The position numbers were made by a program, and so were the translations under genes. The notes beneath the pieces were generated by a model. The model was given only the letters and a program-made list of their open reading frames with translations. It had not been told where the DNA came from and searched no databases. Shown here in pieces: positions 33,561 to 42,997 of a stretch of DNA of 64,000 nt (position 1 is the stretch's first letter; each line of letters opens with the position of its first letter). The DNA lies in NCBI RefSeq assembly GCF_040436365.1, contig NZ_AP026369.1, positions 62,001 through 126,000 of the forward strand. The letters are read 5' to 3'. Source of the DNA: Hydrogenimonas sp. SS33. GTDB lineage: Bacteria; Campylobacterota; Campylobacteria; Campylobacterales; Hydrogenimonadaceae.

Positions 33561-34425
33561 ACTTTTTCCTCTTCTCCCACAGGGATTTGCGGCTGATGCC
33601 CAGCTTCTTGCTCAGCTCCGTATCGGGGAACTTGCTCTGGTAGTTGTGGATGATGAATTTGACATAGTCGTCGATGGTGAGAATTTCGGTCCGGTCGAAG
33701 ATTTTGTGCTCGCTGACCAGTTCGACGGTCTCCAGCCCCTCCCCTTCGAACTTCTCCGTCGTGGAGGTGATGACGTCCCGCCCCGCGATCGCTTCGAGAA
33801 AGGCCTCTTTTTCACTCTTTTTGAGTGTCTGGAATTCGGGCATGTAGAGGATGTACTCCTCCTCCACGTTTTTGAGCGCCGCGAGGGAGGAGGCGTCGGA
33901 GAGGGGGAGGTATTTGAGGGGGCGCCCCGCCTCCCTGGCGAAGGCGAAGGCGAAGGCGTCCGCCTGTTTCTGGTAGTTGGTCTTGACCATCAGGGGCAGA
34001 GGCATGGAGAGCGACTCGGGAAGCTGGATGTTGCCCAGCTGATGGCTGAGGTAGTCCTCGAAAAGCGCGCACCGTTTCTGCAACTGCTTGAAACGGTGGT
34101 AGTGGTTGATCTTGCGGATCAGCTCCTCGATCATGAAAGGCTTCTGGATGTAATCGTGCGCCCCCGCCTTCAGGGGTGCGGTGACGGTATCGTTGCTGAT
34201 GTAGGAGACCATCAGCAGGATGATGTCGTCGGCGAACTTCCGGATGACGGGGTAGAAATCCTGCCCCGAAAGGTTGGTGGAGAGCAGGACCACGTCGTAG
34301 CGGCCCTCCTGGTCGAGGGCGTCATTGACGGCGGCGAAGATGTCGCACTCGTGGCCGAAGTCGATCAGCTTGCCGGCGATACTCTGGGCCAGGTAGATCT
34401 CCTCTTCTACGATCAGGATTTTCAT
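33538..34425 (-). CDS. HP1021-type atypical orphan response regulator
   Basis: 295 residues from ATG 34425 (ATGA overlap with ispDF). The receiver domain starts KILIVEEEIYLAQS and keeps the lysine (IQKPFMIEEL). The phospho-acceptor position is serine (S49 in VVLLSTNLSG), so it is probably not phosphorylated. A middle domain of about 130 residues is followed by a Fis-like helix-turn-helix (LSKKLGISRKSLWEKRKKYG). This matches HP1021 of Helicobacter and Cj1608, which I recall as redox-responsive regulators acting on oriC and metabolism. Cysteines include C27 and one in QLQKRCALFEDY. No kinase is adjacent. Confidence 0.85.
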   Translation of the reverse strand: MKILIVEEEIYLAQSIAGKLIDFGHECDIFAAVNDALDQEGRYDVVLLSTNLSGQDFYPVIRKFADDIILLMVSYISNDTVTAPLKAGAHDYIQKPFMIEELIRKINHYHRFKQLQKRCALFEDYLSHQLGNIQLPESLSMPLPLMVKTNYQKQADAFAFAFAREAGRPLKYLPLSDASSLAALKNVEEEYILYMPEFQTLKKSEKEAFLEAIAGRDVITSTTEKFEGEGLETVELVSEHKIFDRTEILTIDDYVKFIIHNYQSKFPDTELSKKLGISRKSLWEKRKKYGIFKKK

Positions 34426-35555
34426 GATTGCGTCCAATCGAAAAATTTGAGGGTGGCGGAGGCGCTGACGGCGACTCCTTCCCCGCGCCCCACGAAGCCG
34501 AGCCCTTCGGTGGTGGTGGCTTTGACGTTCATCCGCTGGGGAGGAATCTGCAGAATATCGGCCAGTGTGAAGCGGATGGCCTCTTTGTAGGGGGCCAGTT
34601 TCGGTTTCTGTGCCATAACGGTCAGGTCCGCCTGGACGATCTCGAAACCGGTGTGGATGAGCAGATGGACCACATGGCGCAGCAGTTTGCGCGAATCGGC
34701 CCCCGTCCAGGCGGCGTCGGTGTCGGGGAAGAGTTCGCCGATGTCCCCCATGCCCGCCGCGCCCAGCAGGGCGTCGATGAGGGCGTGGATGGCCACGTCC
34801 CCGTCGGAGTGGGCTTTGAAACCGTAGTCGACGTCGATCTCGACGCCGCCCAGGCGCATCGGTTTGCCCGTTTCGAAGGCGTGGACATCAAAGCCGTTTC
34901 CCGTGAAGCGGGCGTCGGTGTCGGGAGCGGTGAGGCAGGGGAGGCGGCGGGCCTCTTCTCCGAAGGTCAGCTTTTCGAGGCTCTCGCTGCCGCCCACGAA
35001 GGCGACGCGGCCCCCCTGGGCGTGGATGGCGCTGCTTTCGTCGGTGAACTCCCGCTCCCCCAGGAGGGCTTTGCGCAGTTTTTCGGTCCGGCTCAGCTGG
35101 GGTGTCTGGATCCGTAACAGGTGCCTGCGGTCGATCGGCTCGCCCTCGTACCAGGCGGTGTCGGCCACCGGCAGGGCCGGCACGGCGCAGTCGGCATTCT
35201 CGATGGCGCTAAGAAGCGTTTTGCAAAGGGCTTTGTCGACGCAGGGGCGGGCCACGTCGCTGACGAGAACCAGCGCCGTCTTCACCTCTTCCAGGGCGTT
35301 TCGCAAAGAGGCTTGCCGGCTGGGGCCTCCTGTTACGAAACGGACCTTTTCATCGTCGATGTGCCTTTTCATATAATGGAGCTCGTCGGCGTGGCCCACG
35401 ACGACGAGCTCTTTGAAAAGGCGCATTTCGCGGAAACGCCCGAGGACGTCGAGCCAGAGCGGATCGCCTCCCAGACGCAGCCACTGCTTCTTGACCGGTT
35501 TTTTGAATCGGGTCGCCTCGCCGGCGGCCAGCAGGACCAGTGATAAATCGGACAA
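34422..35555 (-). CDS. ispDF: Bifunctional IspD/IspF isoprenoid (MEP pathway) enzyme
   Basis: 377 residues from TTG 35555, with TAGGAG upstream. The longer reading to 36284 is antisense to thiC and is rejected. The N-terminal IspD part makes CDP-ME (LLAAGEATRFKKPVKKQW, ARPCVDKAL). The C-terminal IspF part cyclises CDP-ME 2-phosphate (GFDVHAFETGKPMRLGG, AHSDGDVAIHALIDALLGAAGMGDIGELFPDTD) and carries the metal-binding Asp and His pair. The fusion is typical of Campylobacterota. It is divergent from thiC and is the first gene of the minus-strand run. Confidence 0.93.
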   Translation of the reverse strand: MSDLSLVLLAAGEATRFKKPVKKQWLRLGGDPLWLDVLGRFREMRLFKELVVVGHADELHYMKRHIDDEKVRFVTGGPSRQASLRNALEEVKTALVLVSDVARPCVDKALCKTLLSAIENADCAVPALPVADTAWYEGEPIDRRHLLRIQTPQLSRTEKLRKALLGEREFTDESSAIHAQGGRVAFVGGSESLEKLTFGEEARRLPCLTAPDTDARFTGNGFDVHAFETGKPMRLGGVEIDVDYGFKAHSDGDVAIHALIDALLGAAGMGDIGELFPDTDAAWTGADSRKLLRHVVHLLIHTGFEIVQADLTVMAQKPKLAPYKEAIRFTLADILQIPPQRMNVKATTTEGLGFVGRGEGVAVSASATLKFFDWTQS

Positions 35556-35587
35556 AATCTCTCCTAAATACCCTGAAGTGTTACGAA

Positions 35588-35630
35588 AGTATACACAAGG
35601 AAAGCTTGCTTTTATCTTTTTTGTGATAAT
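35588..35630. promoter_or_regulatory. Divergent promoters of ispDF and thiC
   Basis: Minus strand: TATACT (35593-35588) preceded by TG, suited to an extended -10 about 33 bp before the ispDF start. Plus strand: TGTGATAAT (35622-35630), an extended -10 about 30 bp before the thiC start. No clear -35 is seen for either, as is common in this phylum. I found no thiamine riboswitch in the 105-bp gap. Confidence 0.45.
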
Positions 35631-35648
35631 TTTTGTCCAATTCAGTAG

Positions 35649-37022
<1,374 letters not shown>

Positions 37023-37024
37023 GA

Positions 37025-37129
37025 CCGCGCTTTGCGCGGTCGTCGTTTGTCGTTTGACATTTGACATTTGAACGGAGCTTCGCTCCTTTTGATGGATAAA
37101 ATCCAATATTCAAAGAGGGCCGAAGGCCC
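37025..37129. repeat. Triloop hairpins with a short GTCGTTT/GACATTT heptamer array
   Basis: After the thiC stop: hairpin CCGCGC-TTT-GCGCGG (37025-37039); heptamers GTCGTTT, GTCGTTT, GACATTT, GACATTT (37040-37070); hairpin GGAGC-TTC-GCTCC with TTTT (37074-37090, terminator-like); and hairpin GGGCC-GAA-GGCCC (37117-37129). It belongs to the same modular family as the arrays at 20866 and 31714. Confidence 0.7.
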
Positions 37130-37170
37130 GTTCAAACGTCTAAAATCAAAATTTTCAAGGAGTGAGTTGT

Positions 37171-38310
37171 ATGACTGAACAACAGGTTAAAGAAGTATTG
37201 TCTACCGTTACCTATCCGGGATTCACGAAAGATGTCGTGACCTTCGGATTCGTCAAAGGGATCGAAATCGACGGCGGCCGCGTGGCTGTAACGCTCGATA
37301 TCACCTCCAGCGCCCCGGAAGTGAAGGCGGCGCTGGAAGAGGAGATCAAAACGAAACTGGAGATGGCGGGCGCCAGCGAGGTGATCGTCATGATCCACCA
37401 GCCCAAAATGCCCCGGGAGACTTCCAGCCACGGCAAGAATATCGCGCCGCAGGTGAAGAACTTCGTCATGGTCAGTTCGGGAAAAGGGGGCGTGGGCAAA
37501 TCGACCACCTCCGTCAATCTGGCGATCGCCCTGGCGATGCAGGGTAAAAAAGTGGGCCTTCTGGATGCGGACATCTACGGCCCCAACGTCCCGCGGATGA
37601 TGGGTATCGAAGAGATGCGCCCCGAAGTGGTCGGCAACAAGGTCAAGCCGATCGACGCCTACGGCGTGGAAGTGATGAGTATGGGGGTCCTGATGGAAGA
37701 GGGGCAGTCGCTCATCTGGCGGGGTGCCATGATCATGAAGGCGATCGAGCAGTTCCTGCGCGACATCCTCTGGAGCGACCTGGATGTCCTGGTCATCGAC
37801 ATGCCTCCGGGAACGGGTGACGCGCAGCTGACCCTGGCCCAGAGCGTTCCGGTCACCGCCGGTATCACCGTCACGACGCCCCAGAAAGTCTCCCTGGACG
37901 ACTCTCGCCGGAGTCTGGACATGTTCAAGAAACTTCACATTCCCATCGCCGGCGTCGTGGAGAATATGAGCGGCTTCATCTGCCCCAACTGCGGTACCGA
38001 AAGCGACATCTTCGGCCGCGGCACCGCCCAGGCGGTCGCCGAAGAGTACGGCACGACCCTGCTGGCGCAGATTCCCATCGAGCCGGCGGTCCGCGAAGGG
38101 GGCGACGAAGGCAAGCCCATCGTCTACCACTACCCCGAAAGCGAAACGGCCAAGCGCTACATGAAGGCGGCCGAAGACCTCTGGAACACGGTCGAACAGA
38201 TCAACGAAGAGGGCGGCGTGAGCAACGAAGCGATCCAGCCCACGACCCCTCCCGGCGTCAGCGCCTGTTCCACGGGCGGTCACGGCGGCGGAAGCTGCGG
38301 CACCCACTGA
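37171..38310 (+). CDS. mrp: Mrp/ApbC-type Fe-S cluster carrier ATPase
   Basis: 379 residues from ATG 37171 (AAGGAG upstream). An N-terminal MIP18-like domain (VKEVLSTVTYPG) precedes a deviant Walker A P-loop SSGKGGVGKSTTSVNLA, DADIYGPNVPRMMG, and the cluster-binding CPNC near residue 270. It binds and transfers [4Fe-4S] clusters, useful in a cell with many Fe-S enzymes. The last 16 residues form a Cys/His/Gly tail (ACSTGGHGGGSCGTH) that looks able to bind metal. It lies in the ispDF-pgpA neighbourhood, as in Campylobacter. Confidence 0.93.
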   Translation: MTEQQVKEVLSTVTYPGFTKDVVTFGFVKGIEIDGGRVAVTLDITSSAPEVKAALEEEIKTKLEMAGASEVIVMIHQPKMPRETSSHGKNIAPQVKNFVMVSSGKGGVGKSTTSVNLAIALAMQGKKVGLLDADIYGPNVPRMMGIEEMRPEVVGNKVKPIDAYGVEVMSMGVLMEEGQSLIWRGAMIMKAIEQFLRDILWSDLDVLVIDMPPGTGDAQLTLAQSVPVTAGITVTTPQKVSLDDSRRSLDMFKKLHIPIAGVVENMSGFICPNCGTESDIFGRGTAQAVAEEYGTTLLAQIPIEPAVREGGDEGKPIVYHYPESETAKRYMKAAEDLWNTVEQINEEGGVSNEAIQPTTPPGVSACSTGGHGGGSCGTH

Positions 38311-38333
38311 CCCGACTCCTTCTCCCTTCCCCT

Positions 38334-38398
38334 CCGCCCCTAGGGGGCGGGGCATGCACTCTTTTTCTGGCTAACATCAGTTTTTAAAATGTTATACT
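38334..38398 (+). promoter_or_regulatory. Hairpin after mrp and putative promoter of the porin gene
   Basis: CCGCCCC (38334-38340) pairs with GGGGCGG across a short loop; a TTTTT run follows ten bases later, giving a weak terminator for mrp. Further on, TG-T-TATACT (38390-38398) is a good extended -10 about 40 bp before the porin GTG. No convincing -35. Confidence 0.4.
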
Positions 38399-38438
38399 CG
38401 GATATTATGTCTGTTTCTCATCTACAAGGATATCGGTT

Positions 38439-39443
38439 GTGAACGGAAGACTTTTGTCACTGCTGCTGTTGCTGCTTCCCCTCGCTCTTTTCGCGGAGGA
38501 CTCGGGGTACGAGCTGGGACGGGGCATCAGGCTAGGGGAGCTCCCCCTCTATGCGGGCGGCTACTTCTCTTTCGAATATGAGGATCGTTCCCATGACGGA
38601 AGGACCCTGAAACTCGACGATCTCTCCCTGATGCTTTACGGAGAAAGCGGCCGCTTCGGTTATCTGGCTGAGATGGAGGCCAACGACGTCTACCGGGAGG
38701 ATATCGGCGGGCCGGAGGCGGACGAGACGGTTCACGACCATTTTCATATCGAGCGTCTCTATCTCGACTATACGTTCAATGAAAACTACACGCTCAGGGG
38801 CGGGAAGTTCAACTCGCCCATCGGCCTGTGGAACCTGGTGCCGATCAATGTGCTTCGGGACACGACCTCCAATCCTGTGGTGACGGAAATACTCTTTCCC
38901 CGTTTTACGACGGGGCTGGATCTGAAATACAGCGACTTCCTCCATTCGAGAAGTATGGACCTCATGCTGCAGGCAACGAAGGATATGGACGCTCTCGTCA
39001 GCAGTGAAGTCTACAACAATGTCGATGCGGACCGCCATTTCGCCCTGGGCGTTTCCGGTGACGGGGATGCGTGGGGTTATCATCTAAGCGGTGGCTATTT
39101 CCGCCTTGTCGGTGAAAGCTCCTACTACTATCTCTGTGCGGCGGCCCAATATCTTTACGGGAAATGGAAAGTGCAGGGAGAGGTCGGCTCCCAGTTCGAC
39201 GAAGCGGGGACCACCGTACCCTATGCGGGGTATGCCCAGGCCCTCTACCGGATTCGGGAGGGGCATGAGGCGATCGTCAGGGTCGAGAGTTACGACAATC
39301 GCCGGGAGAGGGAGAGGGACACCTTCGGCGTTTTCGCCTACACCTACCGGCCGCGGTATCCCGTTGCCGTCAAAGGGGAGTATCAGTGGCACGCCGTTGG
39401 AAAAAACGACCGGTTTCTGCTCTCCTTTTCCATGCTTTTTTAG
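38439..39443 (+). CDS. Outer-membrane beta-barrel porin-like protein
   Basis: 334 residues from GTG 38439 (AAGGA eight bases upstream). A signal peptide (LLSLLLLLLPLALFAEDS) is followed by alternating strands (YAGGYFSFEYEDRS, LDDLSLMLYGE, IERLYLDYTFNENYTLRGGKFNSPIGLWNL) and a terminal strand ending LLSFSMLF. GGKFNSPIGLWN is typical of porins that bind carboxylates or inorganic anions. The substrate is unknown. It leads a run with a small PBP-like protein and a sensor kinase, so it may serve in the same response. Confidence 0.7.
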   Translation: MNGRLLSLLLLLLPLALFAEDSGYELGRGIRLGELPLYAGGYFSFEYEDRSHDGRTLKLDDLSLMLYGESGRFGYLAEMEANDVYREDIGGPEADETVHDHFHIERLYLDYTFNENYTLRGGKFNSPIGLWNLVPINVLRDTTSNPVVTEILFPRFTTGLDLKYSDFLHSRSMDLMLQATKDMDALVSSEVYNNVDADRHFALGVSGDGDAWGYHLSGGYFRLVGESSYYYLCAAAQYLYGKWKVQGEVGSQFDEAGTTVPYAGYAQALYRIREGHEAIVRVESYDNRRERERDTFGVFAYTYRPRYPVAVKGEYQWHAVGKNDRFLLSFSMLF

Positions 39444-39452
39444 GGAAAGCGT

Positions 39453-39866
39453 ATGCCAAGGTGGTTTCTCCTTTTGCTTCTTTTCGCGGTTTCGGTGGCG
39501 GCGGAAGAGCTGCTTGTCGTGACCAATCCCGCCAACGATATCGGCCCGCTCGATGCGGCGCAACTACGGCAGATCTACCTGGGGAAGCGCCGGTACTGGA
39601 AAACGTTGAAACTCTTCCCTATTAACCTGCCCCCTGCCAATCCGCTGAGAAAGAGGTTTGAAAGGGAGGTTTTGCATATGACCCCTTCGGCGCTGGATGC
39701 CTACTGGATGAAAGAGCACTACCTCGGGCATCGTCCTCCCTACCGGGTGGAGTCGGTCGAAAGTGTCATACGCTTCGTCAGGAAACTCAAAGGCGCCATC
39801 GGCTATATCCCAAAACACCGTCTGAGCGGGAATCTCAAAGTGATCTACCGGATCAAAGATGAGTGA
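39453..39866 (+). CDS. Small periplasmic PBP-like (PstS-type fold) protein
   Basis: 137 residues: a signal peptide (WFLLLLLFAVSVAA), then LLVVTNPANDIGPLDAAQLRQIYLG, and a C-terminal VRFVRKLKGAIGYIPKHR. It resembles a shortened phosphate-binding-protein domain. Such proteins are often encoded beside sensor kinases and may act as their ligand-binding partner. It overlaps the kinase gene by eight bases. Function inferred from context. Confidence 0.65.
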   Translation: MPRWFLLLLLFAVSVAAEELLVVTNPANDIGPLDAAQLRQIYLGKRRYWKTLKLFPINLPPANPLRKRFEREVLHMTPSALDAYWMKEHYLGHRPPYRVESVESVIRFVRKLKGAIGYIPKHRLSGNLKVIYRIKDE

Positions 39867-41940
39867 AGCATTCGAAAAAGTGCTGTCGCGTTCGCTGAAA
39901 AACAGGCTGCGCATCGCCCTTTTCATGATCGGTTTCATCCCTTTCATTTTCATACTTCTCTATCTGCACAATCTGGGCAGGCAGAAGGTGCTTGACGATA
40001 CCCTGGCCATTCAGCATGCCCAGATGCGTCTGGTGAAAAAGACGATCGAGCAGTATCTGCTTTCGCTGGAAAAGGAGATCCGGTTCCTCGCCTCCCTGGA
40101 GATGATGAACGATATCGTCGTGGACGATGTGGACAAGCGGATCGCCGGGCTGCTGGCCCAGAAAAAACGCGACCTGGGCGGGCGTGTCGACCTGTTCGCT
40201 CTCGACGGGGATGGGAAGGTGGTCGCCTCGACGGGCGGAAAGCCGAACCGACTTTTCCCCTACGCCGGGCAGATCCGCAGGGCGCTGCGGCAAAAAACCG
40301 GCCACTTCTACGAAGGAAAGTATCTCATTCTCTTCACACCCGTTGAGACCTCTTTGCAAAAAGAGAAGCCGCTTGGCTATCTGGTGCTGCGCTACGATCT
40401 GGAGGACCTGACGCGCTTTACGCTGAAACAGAAAGGGCTCCATACGCTCTTCTATTTTCCCGAAGAGGCGTTGAAAATCGAAGCATCCCCCCTGCCTGTG
40501 AGCGCGCATCCGGGCACCTGCCGAAAAGTGCGGATTACCGAAAAGTATCTTATTCTCTGCGAGCGTTTCGACGGCATCCTTTCCGCAGGCGTCATCGTCC
40601 ATGTCGTGGACAAAGCGATCGCCCTCTCCTTTCTCGACCAGTTCCTGCGGTTTGTCTGGACCCTGTTCGCTTTCGGTTTCCTCCTGATCGCCATCTTCTC
40701 CTGGTGGGTGGGGGAGCGCATTCTCAAACCGGTGGAAAAACTGACCGAGGCGACCCGGCGTATCATCCGAAGCAAAGACTACAGCACCCGCGTCGCCGTC
40801 GAATCCCGGGACGAGATATCCCGACTTGCACGCCACTTCAATGTGATGGTGGCGGAGACCGAACAGACGTTGAAGATGCTGGAAGAGGAGAGCCGGCAGC
40901 GTCTTATGCGGTTCGTGCAGCTCATCGCCTTCTTCAACAACATCATCCGTACCGAAGAGGAAAAGGCCTGTATCGAAACGGCCCTGGAGGAGTTGGGAAA
41001 ACTGATGCCCGGCAAACGCTTCTCTTTTACCCGTGCCAGGGTCGAAGAGGTGCCCGGGACGATCTGCCTGCCTCTTGATGTGAGGGATTTCGAAAACGAC
41101 AGCAGCGACCATTACGGAACCATTCTCCTTTACGACGAGAAGGAGGCGACGGATGCGCAGGCGCTCGAGTTCTACCGTTCCGTCTCCAGAATGATCATGC
41201 TGCAGCTTGACCAGATCCGGCTGGTCGCCGGGATCAAGGCGGCCTCTTCGGCGAAATCGACCTTCATCTCCCACATGTCCCACGAATTGCGAACGCCCCT
41301 GCACACGATCCTCAGCGCCACGCAGTATCTCATCGGCTACGAGGGGCTCTCACCCTCCCAGCAGGACAGAGTCTCGACCATCGAAGCGGCGGCGGGGCAT
41401 CTGCTGGGAATGATCAACGACATCCTGGACCTGGTCCAGATCGAGGCGGGAAAGGTGCCCGTCACCAAACAAGCCTATTCCTGCGGGGAGATCGAAAAGG
41501 TGGTCGAAGAGGCGCTCGAACTGATTGGGGTCCTGGCGGAAGAGAAAGGGTTGACACTGACATTCGAAAACCGCGTGGCGGAAGAGAGAGAGGTCGTGGC
41601 GGACAGCGACCTTCTCAGGCAGATTCTCATCAACCTTCTCTCCAATGCCGTCAAATTTACCGAAAAAGGCGGGGTGGATGTGGTCATGCACCTTTGCGGC
41701 GACCGGTGCTGCATCGACGTCTCGGATACCGGCACCGGGCTTTCGGCGAAAGAGATCGCAGCCCTTTTCGAGGAGTTTACCCGATTCAAAAAAACGGCGG
41801 AAGGCGGCCAGAAAAGCAGCGGGCTGGGGCTGGCCATCAGCCGGAAACTGGCCAGGCTCTTCGAAGGGGATATCGAACTAAAGAGCGAAGGCGTGGGCAA
41901 GGGGGTCACGGCGAGGCTCTATCTGACGCTGAATCCGTGA
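39859..41940 (+). CDS. Membrane sensor histidine kinase (periplasmic sensor, HAMP, HisKA, HATPase)
   Basis: 693 residues. Helix 1 (IALFMIGFIPFIFILLYL), a periplasmic domain of about 220 residues with a Cache-like GGRVDLFALDGDGKVVAST, helix 2 (FVWTLFAFGFLLIAIFSWWV), HAMP, a GAF-like linker, H-box HMSHELRTPLHTI, NLLSNAVKF, DVSDTGTGLS and GLGLAISRKL. No receiver domain. It probably pairs with the convergent regulator at 42121-42783, separated only by a repeat. The PBP-like protein upstream may deliver the signal. Confidence 0.85.
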   Translation: MSEAFEKVLSRSLKNRLRIALFMIGFIPFIFILLYLHNLGRQKVLDDTLAIQHAQMRLVKKTIEQYLLSLEKEIRFLASLEMMNDIVVDDVDKRIAGLLAQKKRDLGGRVDLFALDGDGKVVASTGGKPNRLFPYAGQIRRALRQKTGHFYEGKYLILFTPVETSLQKEKPLGYLVLRYDLEDLTRFTLKQKGLHTLFYFPEEALKIEASPLPVSAHPGTCRKVRITEKYLILCERFDGILSAGVIVHVVDKAIALSFLDQFLRFVWTLFAFGFLLIAIFSWWVGERILKPVEKLTEATRRIIRSKDYSTRVAVESRDEISRLARHFNVMVAETEQTLKMLEEESRQRLMRFVQLIAFFNNIIRTEEEKACIETALEELGKLMPGKRFSFTRARVEEVPGTICLPLDVRDFENDSSDHYGTILLYDEKEATDAQALEFYRSVSRMIMLQLDQIRLVAGIKAASSAKSTFISHMSHELRTPLHTILSATQYLIGYEGLSPSQQDRVSTIEAAAGHLLGMINDILDLVQIEAGKVPVTKQAYSCGEIEKVVEEALELIGVLAEEKGLTLTFENRVAEEREVVADSDLLRQILINLLSNAVKFTEKGGVDVVMHLCGDRCCIDVSDTGTGLSAKEIAALFEEFTRFKKTAEGGQKSSGLGLAISRKLARLFEGDIELKSEGVGKGVTARLYLTLNP

Positions 41941-41965
41941 CCGGGCGCGGAAACATGCTCCGCAT

Positions 41966-42118
41966 TATTACCCCTTTTTATGCCTCCCGAAGGGCAAAAA
42001 GATAAACCGATTGACTCTGCGTTAGAAACCTCCTACGTAGCTTCGGCTACGCCTGGGAACATCTGCCTTGATTGAATCGTTTCTCTTTTTGCTCATACTG
42101 TGTATAGTTTTGCAAGAA
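41966..42118 (+). repeat. Partial copy of the 271-bp MITE-like element
   Basis: About 150 bp nearly identical to 54811-54956, including a perfect C(TTCG)G hairpin (GTAGC-TTCG-GCTAC) and the right terminal repeat ending in TTTTGCAAGAA. The left terminal repeat is missing. It fills the gap between the convergent kinase and regulator genes and abuts the regulator's stop codon. Confidence 0.8.
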
Positions 42119-42120
42119 CT

Positions 42121-42783
42121 CTATTCTTTGATCGTGTAGCCTACGCCGCGGACCGTGACGATGAGATTTTTGAGCCCGATCTTTTTTCTGAGATTTTTGA
42201 TATGGACATCGAGAATGTTACTCTGTTTGAGGCTGTTGTATTCCCGGCAGAGATGGTCGTTGAGTTGGTAGCGGGTGAGGACGATATTTTTGTTTTTCAG
42301 CAGCAGCTCCAGCAGGTCGAATTCCGCCGGGCTGAGGGTGACGGTTTCGTCATGAACCTTCACTTCCCGGCTTTTGGTGTCGAGCGTCAGCGGCCCGCTA
42401 TGCAGCAGGGTACTCTTTTGGGGGGCTTCTCTTCGCAATAGAGCACGGATTCTGGCCAGAAGTTCGATGTTGGAGTAGGGTTTGCAAAGGTAGTCGTCGC
42501 CGCCGGCATCGAGTACCGTCACACGGTCGTCCACTTCGCTGTTTGCCGAAAGCATGAGCACGGGAGTGGCGATCTCCAGGGCACGCAGCTCTTTTAGCAG
42601 GGTCAGCCCGTCCCCGTCGGGCAGATTCCAGTCCAGTAGGATGAGATCGTACCGTTTTTCGTCGCAGCGACGCATCGCCTCGTGGTAGTCATAGGCCACG
42701 TCGCACCGGTACTTCTCCCGCTCCATCAGCTCCTTGAGCTGGTCCGCGACACTTTTTTCATCTTCCACGATCAGCAGGTACAC
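42121..42783 (-). CDS. OmpR-family response regulator
   Basis: 220 residues from GTG 42783 (AAGGGGG upstream); reading further upstream adds no domain. The receiver has EDE and D51 in LILLDWNLPDG, with lysine in YLCKPYSN. The winged helix ends IVTVRGVGYTIKE. It is convergent with the kinase at 39859 and divergent from the nine-haem cytochrome gene, which it may control. Direct repeats at 42921 are a candidate site. Confidence 0.85.
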   Translation of the reverse strand: MYLLIVEDEKSVADQLKELMEREKYRCDVAYDYHEAMRRCDEKRYDLILLDWNLPDGDGLTLLKELRALEIATPVLMLSANSEVDDRVTVLDAGGDDYLCKPYSNIELLARIRALLRREAPQKSTLLHSGPLTLDTKSREVKVHDETVTLSPAEFDLLELLLKNKNIVLTRYQLNDHLCREYNSLKQSNILDVHIKNLRKKIGLKNLIVTVRGVGYTIKE

Positions 42784-42814
42784 ATCGCTCCCCCTTGTTT
42801 TTAGAGGTACCCTA

Positions 42815-42942
42815 ATTATAAAGGCTTTCCCCTTAGGCTCAGATGTTTCAAAAAACCTATACTCTGGTACAGATCGGTCGGAATCCAGTTTTCTACGCAG
42901 TTTTTCACAGCAGTGCAATCTTCATGAAAAATTCATAAAGGA
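42815..42942. promoter_or_regulatory. Divergent control region of regulator and multihaem cytochrome
   Basis: Minus strand: TATAAT (42820-42815), about 32 bp before the regulator GTG. On the cytochrome side, an 11-bp-spaced direct repeat TTCATGAAAAA (42921-42931) and TTCATAAAGGA (42932-42942) has the spacing used by OmpR/PhoB proteins. Both assignments are by eye. The 214-bp region is clearly AT-richer than its surroundings. Confidence 0.4.
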
Positions 42943-42997
42943 CCTATAGGCTTCGTGGATAGGCATTTGCAAAAATTAAACTCCAAAGGAGGTTGTG

